NCBI RefSeq assembly: GCF_001905095.1
Contig: NZ_LWLS01000065.1
Span: 61,909 to 125,908, forward strand
DNA length: 64,000 bases
From: Micromonospora sp. CB01531
Lineage (GTDB): Bacteria; Actinomycetota; Actinomycetes; Mycobacteriales; Micromonosporaceae
Direction of reading: 5' to 3'
Part shown: positions 43,040 to 51,089 of the stretch, piece after piece
How the letters are laid out: every line of letters starts with the position of its first letter
Numbering within the stretch: the first letter of the stretch is position 1
Notes under the pieces: generated by a model
The model's database searches: none
The model's input: the letters and a program-made list of their open reading frames with translations, nothing else
What the model was told of the DNA's origin: nothing
Program-made: the position numbers and the translations under genes

Positions 43040-44083
43040 ATGACAACGCAGCGCACGCGGTCGCTCGGGCGCCCGACCCTGGACGCGGTCGCCGCCCGCG
43101 CCGGCGTGGGGCGCGGCACGGTCTCTCGCGTGGTCAACGGCTCGCCCCAGGTCAGCCCCGAGGCCCGGGCCGCCGTCCAGGCGGCGATCGCCGAGCTGGG
43201 GTACGTGCCCAACCGCGCCGCCCGGGCGCTGGTGACCCAGCGGACCGACTCGGTGGCGCTGGTGGTCTCCGAGTCGGGGGATCGGGTCTTCACCGAGCCG
43301 TTCTTCGCCGGCATCGTCCGGGGCGTCAGCTCCGCGTTGCTGGAGACCCCGATGCAGCTCTGGCTGGCCATGGCGCAGTCCCAGATCGAGCGGGAACGGG
43401 TCGAGCACCACCTGACCAACCAGCACGTGGACGGCGTGCTGCTGCTCTCCCTGCACGACGCCGACCCGCTGCCCACCCTGCTGGAGGAGCGCGGCCTGCC
43501 CACCGTGCTCGGCGGCCGGCCGGCCCGGATGCTGCACCCGAACGCCCAGCCGGCCTGGTTCGTCGACGTGGACAACGTCGGCGGTGCCCGGCAGGCGGTG
43601 GAGCACCTGTTCGAACGAGGCCGGCGGCGGGTCGCCACCATCGCCGGCCCCCAGGACATGGGTGCCGGCCTGGCCCGGCTGACCGGCTACCGGGAGGCCG
43701 TCCAGGCCGCCGGCGGCGAGGTGAACCCGGACCTGATCGAGTACGGCGACTTCAGCGAGGGCAGCGGCACGGCCTGCATGCGCCGGCTGCTGGAGGTCTG
43801 CCCGGACCTGGACGCGGTCTTCGTCGCCTCCGACCTGATGGCCTTCGGCGCCCTGCGGGCGCTCCGCGAGGTCGGCCGCCGGGTGCCCGAGGACGTGGCG
43901 GTGATCGGCTTCGACGACGCCCCGATCGCCCGGCAGGCCGACCCGCCGCTGACCACGGTCTTCCAGCCGGTGGAGGAGATGGGCCGCCAGATGGCCCGCC
44001 TGCTGGTCTCCCGCATCCGCGGCGAGGAGGTGTCCCCGCACGTCCTCCTCGACACCAAGCTCATCCACCGCGCCTCCGCCTGA
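43040..44083 (+). CDS. cebR: LacI-family cellobiose utilisation repressor CebR
   Basis: The 347-residue regulator has the LacI helix-turn-helix TLDAVAARAGVGRGTVSRVVNGSPQVSPEARAAVQAAI at about residues 14-50. A periplasmic-binding-like effector domain follows, with typical LVVSESGDRVFTEPFFAGIVRGV and VFVASDLMAFGALRALREVGRRVPEDVAVIGFDD segments. Position after bglC and the CebR boxes upstream of cebE support the name. The ATG at 43040 follows GGAGG at 43027-43031 with eight-base spacing. It is expected to bind the TGGGAGCGCTCCCA palindromes and to release on cellobiose. The stop lies at the edge of the IS607-type element. Confidence 0.88.
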   Translation: MTTQRTRSLGRPTLDAVAARAGVGRGTVSRVVNGSPQVSPEARAAVQAAIAELGYVPNRAARALVTQRTDSVALVVSESGDRVFTEPFFAGIVRGVSSALLETPMQLWLAMAQSQIERERVEHHLTNQHVDGVLLLSLHDADPLPTLLEERGLPTVLGGRPARMLHPNAQPAWFVDVDNVGGARQAVEHLFERGRRRVATIAGPQDMGAGLARLTGYREAVQAAGGEVNPDLIEYGDFSEGSGTACMRRLLEVCPDLDAVFVASDLMAFGALRALREVGRRVPEDVAVIGFDDAPIARQADPPLTTVFQPVEEMGRQMARLLVSRIRGEEVSPHVLLDTKLIHRASA

Positions 44084-44086
44084 CCG

Positions 44087-44200
44087 TTGCTGATTCCGTA
44101 GTCGGATGTCAGCAATCCCAGCCTTTCGGCTGGGAGAGCCCGTAACGGTGTCACCGGAGCGCGGGTTGCGCTTCGGTGTCCTGATGACGGTCTCGCGTTT
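44087..44200 (-). ncRNA. Candidate TnpB reRNA (omega RNA) 3' scaffold
   Basis: On the minus strand, just past the end of tnpB, are the hairpin CCCAGCC-GAAA-GGCTGGG (44134-44117) and then the stem TTGCTGA/TCAGCAA (44115-44087) enclosing TCCG/CGGA. TnpB guide RNAs end in such structures at the element's right end, and the guide is the flanking DNA, here the 3' end of cebR from about 44086 downward. The 5' limit lies inside tnpB and is arbitrary here. Confidence 0.65.
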
Positions 44201-45608
44201 CCTGCTGCCGTTGGCGGGGCAGGGTTTCGCCACCTGCCCGCCCACCCGCGGCGTTGCGGCTGCGGGTGGTGGTGCGGGTCTTGTGGTCGGCTCCACGCGG
44301 TTTCGGCGCTTGCACGCCCGGGTCTCCGGCCACTCCGGTACCCGTTGTTGCTGCCGTCGCGAGGGCGGCGAGGTTGCGGGCTGCGTTCTCGTCCCGGTCG
44401 ATAACCAGGTCGCAGGCGTCGCAGGTGAACACTCGGACGTGCAGTGGCAGCTTGGCTTTCACCGTGCTGCAGGCCGAGCAGGTTTTGCTGGAGGGATACC
44501 AGCGGTTGGCTACTATCCGCCGGCCGCCGTTCCATGCGGTTTTGTACTCCACCTGCCGGCGGATCTCCGCGAAGCCGGCGTCGGCGATCTTGCGGGCGAG
44601 GCGTCGGTTGCGGAGCATGCCGGCCACGTTGAGGTCTTCGACCACGACGGTGCCGTACTCGGCGGTGATGTCGGTGGTGAGTTTGTGTAGGGCGTCGGCG
44701 CGTAGATTCGCCACCCGATGGTGCACGCGGTTGCGTTCGGTGTTCGCGGCGAGCCACCGCCTGGACGGCTTCTGCCCGGTGCGCCGGTCCGGCCCCTGAC
44801 GGCGGGAGACCCGCCGGGACAGCCGTTTGAGTTGCTTGACCGCGCCGTCGTAGTACGCCGGGTTCGGCACGAACCGCACTCTGCCCTGGCTCTCGGCGAT
44901 CACCGCGAGGCATTTCACGCCCAGGTCCACACCCGCCGCCGCATCCGGACGTGCCGGAGTCCGGTTGGTGGCGCGCTGGATCTCGACCTGGAAGGAGACG
45001 AACCACCTGCCTCGCTCGAAGCGGACCGTGGCGGACAGGATGCGGGCGGTGCCGCCTGCGATACGGCGTTGCAGCTTGCGGGTGGACTCGTGGGTGCGGA
45101 TCGTCCCCAGCCGCGGCAACGTGACATGCCGCCGGTCCGGCTCCACGCGGATGGCGCCGGTAGTGAACCGGCAAGCCAGCCGGGCGGTGTGCTTGGACTT
45201 GGGCCGGGGCATGCCCACCCGCTTGCCCTCACGCTGCCCGCGCTTGGACGTGGCGTAGTTGTCGAACGCCGCCGCCGCGTTCGCCAAACCTGTGCTGTAC
45301 GCCTCCTTGGAGTTCTCCTGCCACCAGCCGGCGAAACGCGGGTCGGTCTTCTTGACCTCGTTGAACACCTTCCGCAACGCCAGCAGCGACCACGGCCGCC
45401 ACGGCGTCAACTCCTCCTCGGCGATGCCGTACGAGGCCTCCGCCTTGCGCTGCCACCACGACGCCATCACCCACGAGACAGCCCAGTTGTAGGCGGCGCG
45501 AGCCGCACCACAGTGCGACCGCAGCCGCTGCTCCTGCGTGACGTTCGGATCCAACGCGAAACGAAACGCCTGGACCACGAAACCGGGCCGCGGCTCGAAC
45601 TTCTTCAC
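44151..45608 (-). CDS. tnpB: TnpB, IS607-type RNA-guided endonuclease
   Basis: TnpB is the RuvC nuclease ancestor of Cas12. This 485-residue protein has a WED/REC-like N-terminal half. RuvC residues are Asp228 in GVDLGVKCLAV, Glu324 in VVVEDLNVAGM and Asp406 in VIDRDENAARNL. A zinc-ribbon with CSAC and CDAC lies between the last two. All catalytic positions are intact. The GTG at 45608 overlaps the tnpA stop (GTGA). The C-terminal tail (about 430-485) is basic and disordered and overlaps the putative reRNA. Mobility requires TnpA, which is broken here; cleavage activity might persist. Confidence 0.9.
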   Translation of the reverse strand: MKKFEPRPGFVVQAFRFALDPNVTQEQRLRSHCGAARAAYNWAVSWVMASWWQRKAEASYGIAEEELTPWRPWSLLALRKVFNEVKKTDPRFAGWWQENSKEAYSTGLANAAAAFDNYATSKRGQREGKRVGMPRPKSKHTARLACRFTTGAIRVEPDRRHVTLPRLGTIRTHESTRKLQRRIAGGTARILSATVRFERGRWFVSFQVEIQRATNRTPARPDAAAGVDLGVKCLAVIAESQGRVRFVPNPAYYDGAVKQLKRLSRRVSRRQGPDRRTGQKPSRRWLAANTERNRVHHRVANLRADALHKLTTDITAEYGTVVVEDLNVAGMLRNRRLARKIADAGFAEIRRQVEYKTAWNGGRRIVANRWYPSSKTCSACSTVKAKLPLHVRVFTCDACDLVIDRDENAARNLAALATAATTGTGVAGDPGVQAPKPRGADHKTRTTTRSRNAAGGRAGGETLPRQRQQETRDRHQDTEAQPALR

Positions 45609-46181
45609 ACCAACGGCTCCTCGCCGGTCACGGCGGCCAGAGCACGGGCGGCACGGATCTTCCCCGCCCGCTGCCCGTACAGCCGGGCACACATCGACGT
45701 CAACACGTCGGCCATGTCCTCGACCAGGTCGTTCGTGGATTCCTCCGGGTCCAGAACCACCAGGCGACGCCCGGTCGCAGCGAGCGCGGCTTGCAGGTGC
45801 TCCACACCGAACCAGGCCAGCCGGTCCTTGTGCTCGACCACGATCACCACCGCAGTCGGGTCGGCGAGGAGACGATGCAGCTTGCGGCGCTCGCCGTTCA
45901 GGCCGGAGCCGATCTCAGTCACGATCTCCGCCACGGCCAGACCCTGAGCATTTGGCCCCCTCCACAACCCGCACCGTCTGGCGGTCCAGGTCACCCTTCT
46001 GATCCCAGGAGAACACGCGGCAGTAGGCGACCACGCGACCGGCCGCGGACCGCACCTCTTCCACGATCCACGTACCAGACGGCGCCTGACGGACAGGAAC
46101 GGGCATCTTGCCGTCCTTCACCCACCACCAGGCGGTCTGATAGGTCACGCCCTGCTCGCGTGCCCAGTCTGGCAGCTTCAC
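45605..46181 (-). pseudogene. tnpA: IS607 serine recombinase TnpA, frameshifted and lacking the catalytic serine
   Basis: The N-terminal part (46181 down to about 45957) encodes a MerR-like winged helix (VKLPDWAREQGVTYQTAWWWVKDGKMPVP) and the start of the serine-recombinase fold (VAYCRVFSWDQKGDLDRQT). An extra base near 45957 then shifts the frame. The rest (NAQGLAVAEIVTEIGSGLNGERRKL through VTGEEPLV) continues in another frame to 45605. In IS607 recombinases the motif is RVSSxDQ, with the first serine as nucleophile. Here that codon is TTC (Phe), so the protein would be inactive even without the frameshift. Confidence 0.85.
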
Positions 46182-46225
46182 ACCCCACGATACATGTGAA
46201 TGTTCGACTATGATTGCCCATAAAA

Positions 46226-46551
46226 TCCCGAGCTGTCGCCAACCCCCTTGTCGGGCTGGGCGTAGCGGTCCAGGTAGGCGTCCGTGTTCGAGTGGGGAAC
46301 GATCAGCAGCGGGGACTCGACCCGCGCCGCGAACCAGTTCTCGGTGCCCTCCTCGGGTCGTGCGGCGTCCCGGAACCTCGCGATGTCGGCCGGATTGTCG
46401 AGCACCAGGAAGCCCCAGCCCTGAGAGAAACCTGCCGACGGCGCCCGCAGCGCGTTGTGGACGATGCGCTCGACGACGTCGGGGGTACCCGCCGGTCCGG
46501 GTCGTAGCTGCGCACCATGCGTCGCCGCCGGACAACATCCTGAAAATCCAT
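46226..46551 (-). pseudogene. Nitroreductase family remnant, frameshifted and 3'-truncated
   Basis: Reading leftward from ATG 46551, MDFQDVVRRRRMVRSYDPDRRVPP is followed after a frame change in a C-run near 46480 by DVVERIVHNALRAPSAGFSQGWGFLVLDNPADIARFRDAARPEE and WFAARVESPLLIVPHSNTDAYLDRYAQPDKGVGDSS. This is the N-terminal half of an FMN nitroreductase. Homology then stops at the IS607-type element. The C-terminal half is absent from the window. The gene is therefore doubly broken and non-functional. Confidence 0.8.
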
Positions 46552-46552
46552 T

Positions 46553-46567
46553 AGCAACCTAGTTGCT
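46553..46567. promoter_or_regulatory. Dyad upstream of the nitroreductase remnant
   Basis: AGCAACCTAGTTGCT is a perfect 6-bp inverted repeat with a three-base spacer, one base from the remnant's ATG. It resembles MarR-type operators (GCAAC/GTTGC arms). No MarR-family gene is in the window, so it may be an orphan site. Confidence 0.5.
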
Positions 46568-46712
46568 CAGCCGGCCCGACGCGGCCCCACTCCGTCGGGG
46601 CCAGCGGCTGCTCGGGTCGCGCCACCTCATGACCGAGACGCTGGTGAGGCACCATATGATCATGAAGCCGTCGATCGGGTGGTCGGGCGGTGAAGCGATC
46701 TGCGGGGACGGG

Positions 46713-47258
46713 ATGATGACACGAACGGGAACCCGTCGGCAGGCGGGGCTGACCGCGCTGTACCTCGGCGTCTTCGCGGCCCTCTGGTTCAGCGTGCCGA
46801 AGGCGGAGCCGCCGCTGCACACGGTGCTGCTCCTGGGCAGTGTGGCGGCCCTGCTGACCGCGGTCCTCGGCGCTGTCGTCGCCGGTGCCGGTGGTCGCGA
46901 TGCCGGTGCGCCGCCGCGAGACCGGGCCGCCGACCGGCGCTACCTGCTCATCGTCGGCGTGGAGTTCGCCCTGGCCGGGCTCGGTGCCTGGCTGCTCGGG
47001 CTGGCGGGTTGGTCGGCGTTCATTCCGGTGCTCGTCAGCGCCGTCGTCGGCCTGCATTTCCTGCCGCTGGCGCCGGTGCTGCGCGATCGCCTGCTCCGGC
47101 CGCTCGGCCTCGCGGTGTGCCTCGTGGCGCTGGTCGGTCTGTTCGTCGGGTTCGGCTCGTCCGCGCTGGTGGGGCCGGTCGTCGGCACCGGCGTCGGCCT
47201 GCTGCTTCTCGGCTACGCGGTCATGGCGCTGTTCCGAGCGCGGGTGTCGCCCCGCTGA
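46713..47258 (+). CDS. Multi-pass membrane protein of unknown function
   Basis: The 181-residue protein has about six helices: about 12-32, 38-60, 78-98, 100-118, 128-146 and 150-172. Cytoplasmic loops are short and basic. No motif tells the function. The ATG pair at 46713/46716 follows TGCGGGGACGG, which sets the start; an in-frame codon further upstream would add unconserved residues. It precedes the COG4705-type protein by 61 bp and probably shares its transcript and the downstream two-component system. Confidence 0.65.
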   Translation: MMTRTGTRRQAGLTALYLGVFAALWFSVPKAEPPLHTVLLLGSVAALLTAVLGAVVAGAGGRDAGAPPRDRAADRRYLLIVGVEFALAGLGAWLLGLAGWSAFIPVLVSAVVGLHFLPLAPVLRDRLLRPLGLAVCLVALVGLFVGFGSSALVGPVVGTGVGLLLLGYAVMALFRARVSPR

Positions 47259-47319
47259 CCGGTCCGTGCCGGTTGCCCAGTTCAGCCTGCTCTCAGCGTG
47301 GGCGTGGGAGTTTGCGGGC

Positions 47320-48132
47320 ATGACCCTTGGCAAATCACCGCAAATGCGACAGATGCTCAACAAGGTCCCCGAGGTTACGGTCTACTTCTGGATCATCAAG
47401 GTCCTCTCGACCACGGTGGGCGAGACGGCGGCGGACTTTCTCAACGTCAACCTTCACTTCGGCCTGACCGGCACCACGCTGGTCATGGCCGTCGCGCTGG
47501 CCGCGGTGCTCGTCTGGCAGTTCCGGGTCCGGCGGTACGTGGCGGGGATCTACTGGCTGGCGGTGGTGCTGGTCAGCATCGTCGGCACGCTGATCACGGA
47601 CAATCTGACCGACAGTCTCGGCGTCCCGCTTGAGGTGAGCACGGCGGTGTTCGCCGTGGCCCTCGCCGCCACCTTCGGGATCTGGTACCGCAGTGAGGGC
47701 ACTCTGTCGATCCACTCGATTGTCACCGCCCGCCGAGAGGGCTTCTACTGGGCGGCGATCCTGTTCACCTTCGCGCTCGGCACGGCGGCCGGCGATCTGT
47801 TGTCCGAGGGGTTCGACCTGGGCTACTGGCGCTCCGGGTTGATCTTCGCCGCGCTGATCGCCGTGGTCGGGGCGACGTACGCTGGGTCGTGGCTGAACCC
47901 GATTTTGGCGTTCTGGATCGCCTACGTGCTGACTCGCCCGCTCGGTGCGTCGCTCGGTGACTACCTCTCGCAGGGGCGTGACGAAGGTGGCCTCGGCATC
48001 GGCCCCGTGATCACCAGCGGTCTGTTCCTGGCGACGATCGTTGTCCTGGTCGGCTACCTGGGCGTGACGAGGCGGGATGCGTCGCTCCCGCTCGTCACAC
48101 GCGACGAGAGGGATCTGGCAGCGCGGCGGTGA
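47320..48132 (+). CDS. COG4705/DUF347-type membrane-anchored protein
   Basis: The 270-residue protein carries the family hallmark KVPEVTVYFWIIKVLSTTVGETAADFLN at about residues 13-40. Repeated helix pairs with internal GT-A-GD motifs follow (LFTFALGTAAGDLLSEGFDLGYW and AYVLTRPLGASLGDYLSQ), giving about eight membrane helices. The function is unknown; the repeated acidic-in-membrane motifs suggest transport of a cation or small solute. ATG 47320 is used; ATG 47344 is an equally valid start nearer the conserved block. A response regulator follows 107 bp later. Confidence 0.8.
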   Translation: MTLGKSPQMRQMLNKVPEVTVYFWIIKVLSTTVGETAADFLNVNLHFGLTGTTLVMAVALAAVLVWQFRVRRYVAGIYWLAVVLVSIVGTLITDNLTDSLGVPLEVSTAVFAVALAATFGIWYRSEGTLSIHSIVTARREGFYWAAILFTFALGTAAGDLLSEGFDLGYWRSGLIFAALIAVVGATYAGSWLNPILAFWIAYVLTRPLGASLGDYLSQGRDEGGLGIGPVITSGLFLATIVVLVGYLGVTRRDASLPLVTRDERDLAARR

Positions 48133-48239
48133 CCGCGGCGTCGCTGCCCCCACCATGCCCGGGGCCGGCGTCGCCCGGTGGTGCCGTCGGGCGGTACGGC
48201 GACGTCGGCCCGAGGGGGAGCCGCGGGTCTGGAGACAGG

Positions 48240-48932
48240 ATGGGAGCCGAACTGGTGCGGGTGCTGGTGGTCGAGGACGAGACCGCTCTGGCGGAGGTGA
48301 TCCGCGCGGGGCTGGTCGAGGAGGGGCTCGCCGTCGATGTGCAGCACACCGGCCCGGACGGGCTCTGGGCGGCCAGCGAGAACGCCTACGACGTGGTCGT
48401 GCTCGACATTATGCTGCCCGGTCTCAGCGGCTATGAGGTGTGCCGCCAGTTGCGGTCGCGCGGCGTGTGGACGCCGGTGCTGATGCTGACCGCGAAGGAG
48501 GGCGAGTACGACCAGGCCGACGCCCTCGACCTCGGCGCCGACGACTACCTGACCAAACCGTTCTCCTTCGTGGTGCTGGTGGCCCGGCTCCGCGCCCTGG
48601 TCCGCCGGGGTGCCCCCGCTCGCCCGGTGGTCCTGGCCGCCGGTGATCTGACGCTGGATCCCGCGCGGCGGCTGGTCGCCCGGGCCGGGCAGCCGGTCCG
48701 GGTCACCGCGCGCGAGTTCGCCTTGCTGGAGTTCCTCATGCGCCATCGCGGGGATGTGGTGTCCAAGACCCAGATCATCGAGAACGTCTGGGATGCCCAC
48801 TTCGACGGCGATCCCAACATCGTCGAGGTGTACATCGGCTACCTGCGCCGCAAGATCGACCAGCCGTTCGGCCGGTCGGCCATCCAGACCGAGCGGGGGA
48901 TGGGGTACCGGTTGGCGGCCGATGGCGGCTGA
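48240..48932 (+). CDS. OmpR/PhoB-family response regulator
   Basis: The 230-residue regulator has a receiver domain with VLVVEDE, phosphoacceptor Asp56 in VVVLDIMLPG, the conserved Thr in LMLTAKEG and Lys in YLTKPFSF. A winged-helix DNA-binding domain covers about residues 130-225 and ends in IQTERGMGYRL. ATG 48240 follows GGAGACAGG; an upstream in-frame codon at 48129 overlaps the previous gene and adds Pro/Gly-rich sequence. The histidine-kinase start lies inside its 3' end, so the two are coupled. Target genes are probably its neighbours. Confidence 0.93.
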   Translation: MGAELVRVLVVEDETALAEVIRAGLVEEGLAVDVQHTGPDGLWAASENAYDVVVLDIMLPGLSGYEVCRQLRSRGVWTPVLMLTAKEGEYDQADALDLGADDYLTKPFSFVVLVARLRALVRRGAPARPVVLAAGDLTLDPARRLVARAGQPVRVTAREFALLEFLMRHRGDVVSKTQIIENVWDAHFDGDPNIVEVYIGYLRRKIDQPFGRSAIQTERGMGYRLAADGG

Positions 48933-50406
48933 CGGAAAGCGCACTACTGGCTTCTCCGGGCCTTCTCCCGCCGGCGGTGCCTACGCTGCGGAAATGGCGG
49001 GCAGGCGCGGGTCGTTCAGGGACCTGGTCCGGTGGGTGCGCAGGCGCCTGGGGGTGCGCCTGCGCTCGGCGTTGGCCGCCGCCGTGGTGGTGGCGTTTGC
49101 CTTTGCCGTCGGCGCGGCGGCCTTCGTCTACCTGGCCCGCATGGACCTGGTCGGCAACGTTGACGCCGCCGCCCGGCAGCGGGCGGCCGAGGTCGCCTCG
49201 GCGGTGGCGGCCGGCGACCAGGCGGCGATTGCCCAGACGTTGAGGCCCAGCCCGGGGGAGCAGACCCTGGTGCAGGTCCTCGGCCCCTCCGGTCGGGTTG
49301 AGGCCGCCTCGGCCGCGCTCGGCGGCGCCGCGCCGCTGTCTCCGCTACGCCCCCGCCCCGGCGAGGTGCTGCGCGAGCAGCGGCTGCTGCCGTTCGCCGA
49401 CGAGGACCCGTACCGGGTGGTCGCCGAAGGGGTCGCCGTCGGCTCCGGCACGCAGACCGTGCTGGTGGCACAGTCGCTGCGGCCGGTGAACGAGAGCACC
49501 GAGGCGGTCGCCGCCATCCTGATCGCCGGACTGCCACCGATGCTGCTCGTGGTCGGCGCGGCGGTGTTCCTGTTCGTCGGGCGGTCGCTGCACGCGGTCG
49601 AGGCGATCCGTCGCCGGGTCGCCGGCATCACCGCTCGTGACCTGCATGCCCGGGTTCCGGTGCCGACGGCGCACGATGAGGTGGCGGCGCTCGCCGAGAC
49701 GATGAACAGCATGCTCGACCGGCTGGACACGGCGGCGGCGAGCCAGCGGCGGTTCGTGGCCGACGCCAGCCACGAACTGCGCAGCCCGCTGGCCACCTTG
49801 CAGGCCGGCCTGGACCGGCTGGCGCTGAGCCCGCGGACCGCCACCACCGAGGAGTTGATCGGGCTGCTGCGCCTCGAGTCGGAGCGCCTCGGCCGCCTCG
49901 TGTCCGATCTCCTGCTGCTCGCGCGCATCGACGAGCTGGGCGCCACCGGGGGCCATGACGACGTCGATCTGGACGACCTGGCCTATACCGAGCGGAGCCG
50001 GATCGCCGCCCGCCGGCCCGACCTGACCGTCCGTGCCCACCTCGCTCCGGTACGGGTCAGTGGCGACGCGCACGACCTCAGCCGGGCGCTGCGAAACCTG
50101 ACCGACAACGCCGCCCGGCACGCGCGCTCCCAGGTGGCGCTGCACGTTTCGGTACGGGACGGGTGGGGTTGCGTGGAGGTCGGTGACGACGGGCCGGGTG
50201 TCCCCGAAGACCAGTGGGAGCGCATCTTTGACCGGTTCGTCCGGCTGGACGACAGCCGGGCCCGCGCCGACGGCGGGAGTGGCCTCGGACTGCCGATCAC
50301 CAGGGAGATCATCGCCGCGCACGGCGGCACCGTGCAGGTCGTGCCCGGACCGGGCCTGAGGGTCCGCATCCTCCTGCCGCTCAGCTGCGGCACCCGGTCG
50401 CACTGA
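48922..50406 (+). CDS. Sensor histidine kinase (HAMP-HisKA-HATPase)
   Basis: The 494-residue kinase has helix 1 at about residues 48-72, an extracytoplasmic sensor of about 120 residues and helix 2 at about 193-216. A HAMP domain follows (VEAIRRRVAGITARDLHARVPV). The HisKA phosphoacceptor is His284 in ASHELRSPLATLQ. The HATPase domain has N-box RALRNLTDNAARHA, G1 VGDDGPGVPEDQWERIFDRF and G2 GGSGLGLPITREI. The stimulus cannot be read from sequence. ATG 48922 overlaps the regulator's stop by 11 bases; ATG 48994 is an alternative closer to the first helix. Confidence 0.92.
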   Translation: MAADGKRTTGFSGPSPAGGAYAAEMAGRRGSFRDLVRWVRRRLGVRLRSALAAAVVVAFAFAVGAAAFVYLARMDLVGNVDAAARQRAAEVASAVAAGDQAAIAQTLRPSPGEQTLVQVLGPSGRVEAASAALGGAAPLSPLRPRPGEVLREQRLLPFADEDPYRVVAEGVAVGSGTQTVLVAQSLRPVNESTEAVAAILIAGLPPMLLVVGAAVFLFVGRSLHAVEAIRRRVAGITARDLHARVPVPTAHDEVAALAETMNSMLDRLDTAAASQRRFVADASHELRSPLATLQAGLDRLALSPRTATTEELIGLLRLESERLGRLVSDLLLLARIDELGATGGHDDVDLDDLAYTERSRIAARRPDLTVRAHLAPVRVSGDAHDLSRALRNLTDNAARHARSQVALHVSVRDGWGCVEVGDDGPGVPEDQWERIFDRFVRLDDSRARADGGSGLGLPITREIIAAHGGTVQVVPGPGLRVRILLPLSCGTRSH

Positions 50407-50509
50407 CCCTGCCGTCGTCCGTTTCAGGCTCTTCTCAGGTGCTGGCGGGCAGGCTGGCGGCAGCCGGCCGTACGGGGGAGCCGGGTCGACCAGGAAGTGT
50501 GGTCGGGGG

Positions 50510-51058
50510 ATGAACTACCACCTGTTCGAGCTGATCAACGCCGCCGCCGGGCGCAGCGACCCGGTCGATGACATCTTCGAGTGGGCGGCGATGTGGCTGA
50601 TCTTCGTCCTCGGCGTCGTGGCGGCGGTCCCCGTGCTGTGTAGCGTGCGGTCCCGACCAGCCGCCGTCGTGCGGGTCGCGGGGGCGCTCGCGGTGGCGTT
50701 CGTGGTCGGGCAGGTCGTCGCCGCCGTCAGTACCGAGGTGCGACCGTTCCAGACCCATTCGGTGCACCAGTTGATTCCGCACGCCGCGGGGCCGTCGCTG
50801 CCCAGCGACCACGCGACGGCGGCATTCGCGGTGGCGTTCGCGGTGGGGGCGTTTCTGTCCCGGCGGTGGGGGGTAGCGCTGACGGTGTTGGCCACCATCA
50901 TCGGATTCGCACGTGTCTGGGCGGGGGTGCACTATCCGGCGGACATCCTCGCCGGGGTGTTCATCGCCGCCGCCGCCGTCGCCGTCGTGCACACCGGTGG
51001 TCGGGCGTACGACCGGTGGGCGCGGCAGCGGAGTTCGCGCCCGACCGTCGGCCAGTAG
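50510..51058 (+). CDS. PAP2 family phosphatase (undecaprenyl-diphosphatase-like)
   Basis: The 182-residue membrane phosphatase has about five helices and the PAP2 signature: GPSLPSDHATAAFAVA (PSxH motif) at about residues 94-109 and ARVWAGVHYPADI (R-x5-H-x3-D) at about 134-146. A VRPF segment near residue 78 takes the place of the first motif. Similarity to BcrC-like enzymes suggests dephosphorylation of undecaprenyl diphosphate on the outer face of the membrane. ATG 50510 follows GTCGGGGG. A DedA gene follows 31 bp later, consistent with lipid-carrier recycling. Confidence 0.85.
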   Translation: MNYHLFELINAAAGRSDPVDDIFEWAAMWLIFVLGVVAAVPVLCSVRSRPAAVVRVAGALAVAFVVGQVVAAVSTEVRPFQTHSVHQLIPHAAGPSLPSDHATAAFAVAFAVGAFLSRRWGVALTVLATIIGFARVWAGVHYPADILAGVFIAAAAVAVVHTGGRAYDRWARQRSSRPTVGQ

Positions 51059-51089
51059 CCCGCAGGTTCCCGCCGTCTTGGAGGTGTCC

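Larger units (their letters stand above)
44084..46228 (-). mobile_element. Decayed IS607-type insertion element (tnpA pseudogene + tnpB)
   Basis: The element contains a serine-recombinase tnpA (broken) followed by overlapping tnpB, the IS607 order. Its right end is a nested hairpin at 44087-44115 directly after the cebR stop. The left side ends in a nitroreductase remnant near 46226. Only about 45 bases separate tnpA from that remnant, so the left terminus may be deleted. The exact ends are inferred. Confidence 0.75.

Noticed and set aside
46182..46538. Extended N-terminus of tnpA reaching 46538
   Set aside because: That stretch is antisense-frame translation of the nitroreductase remnant; the MerR-like domain of TnpA begins at 46181.
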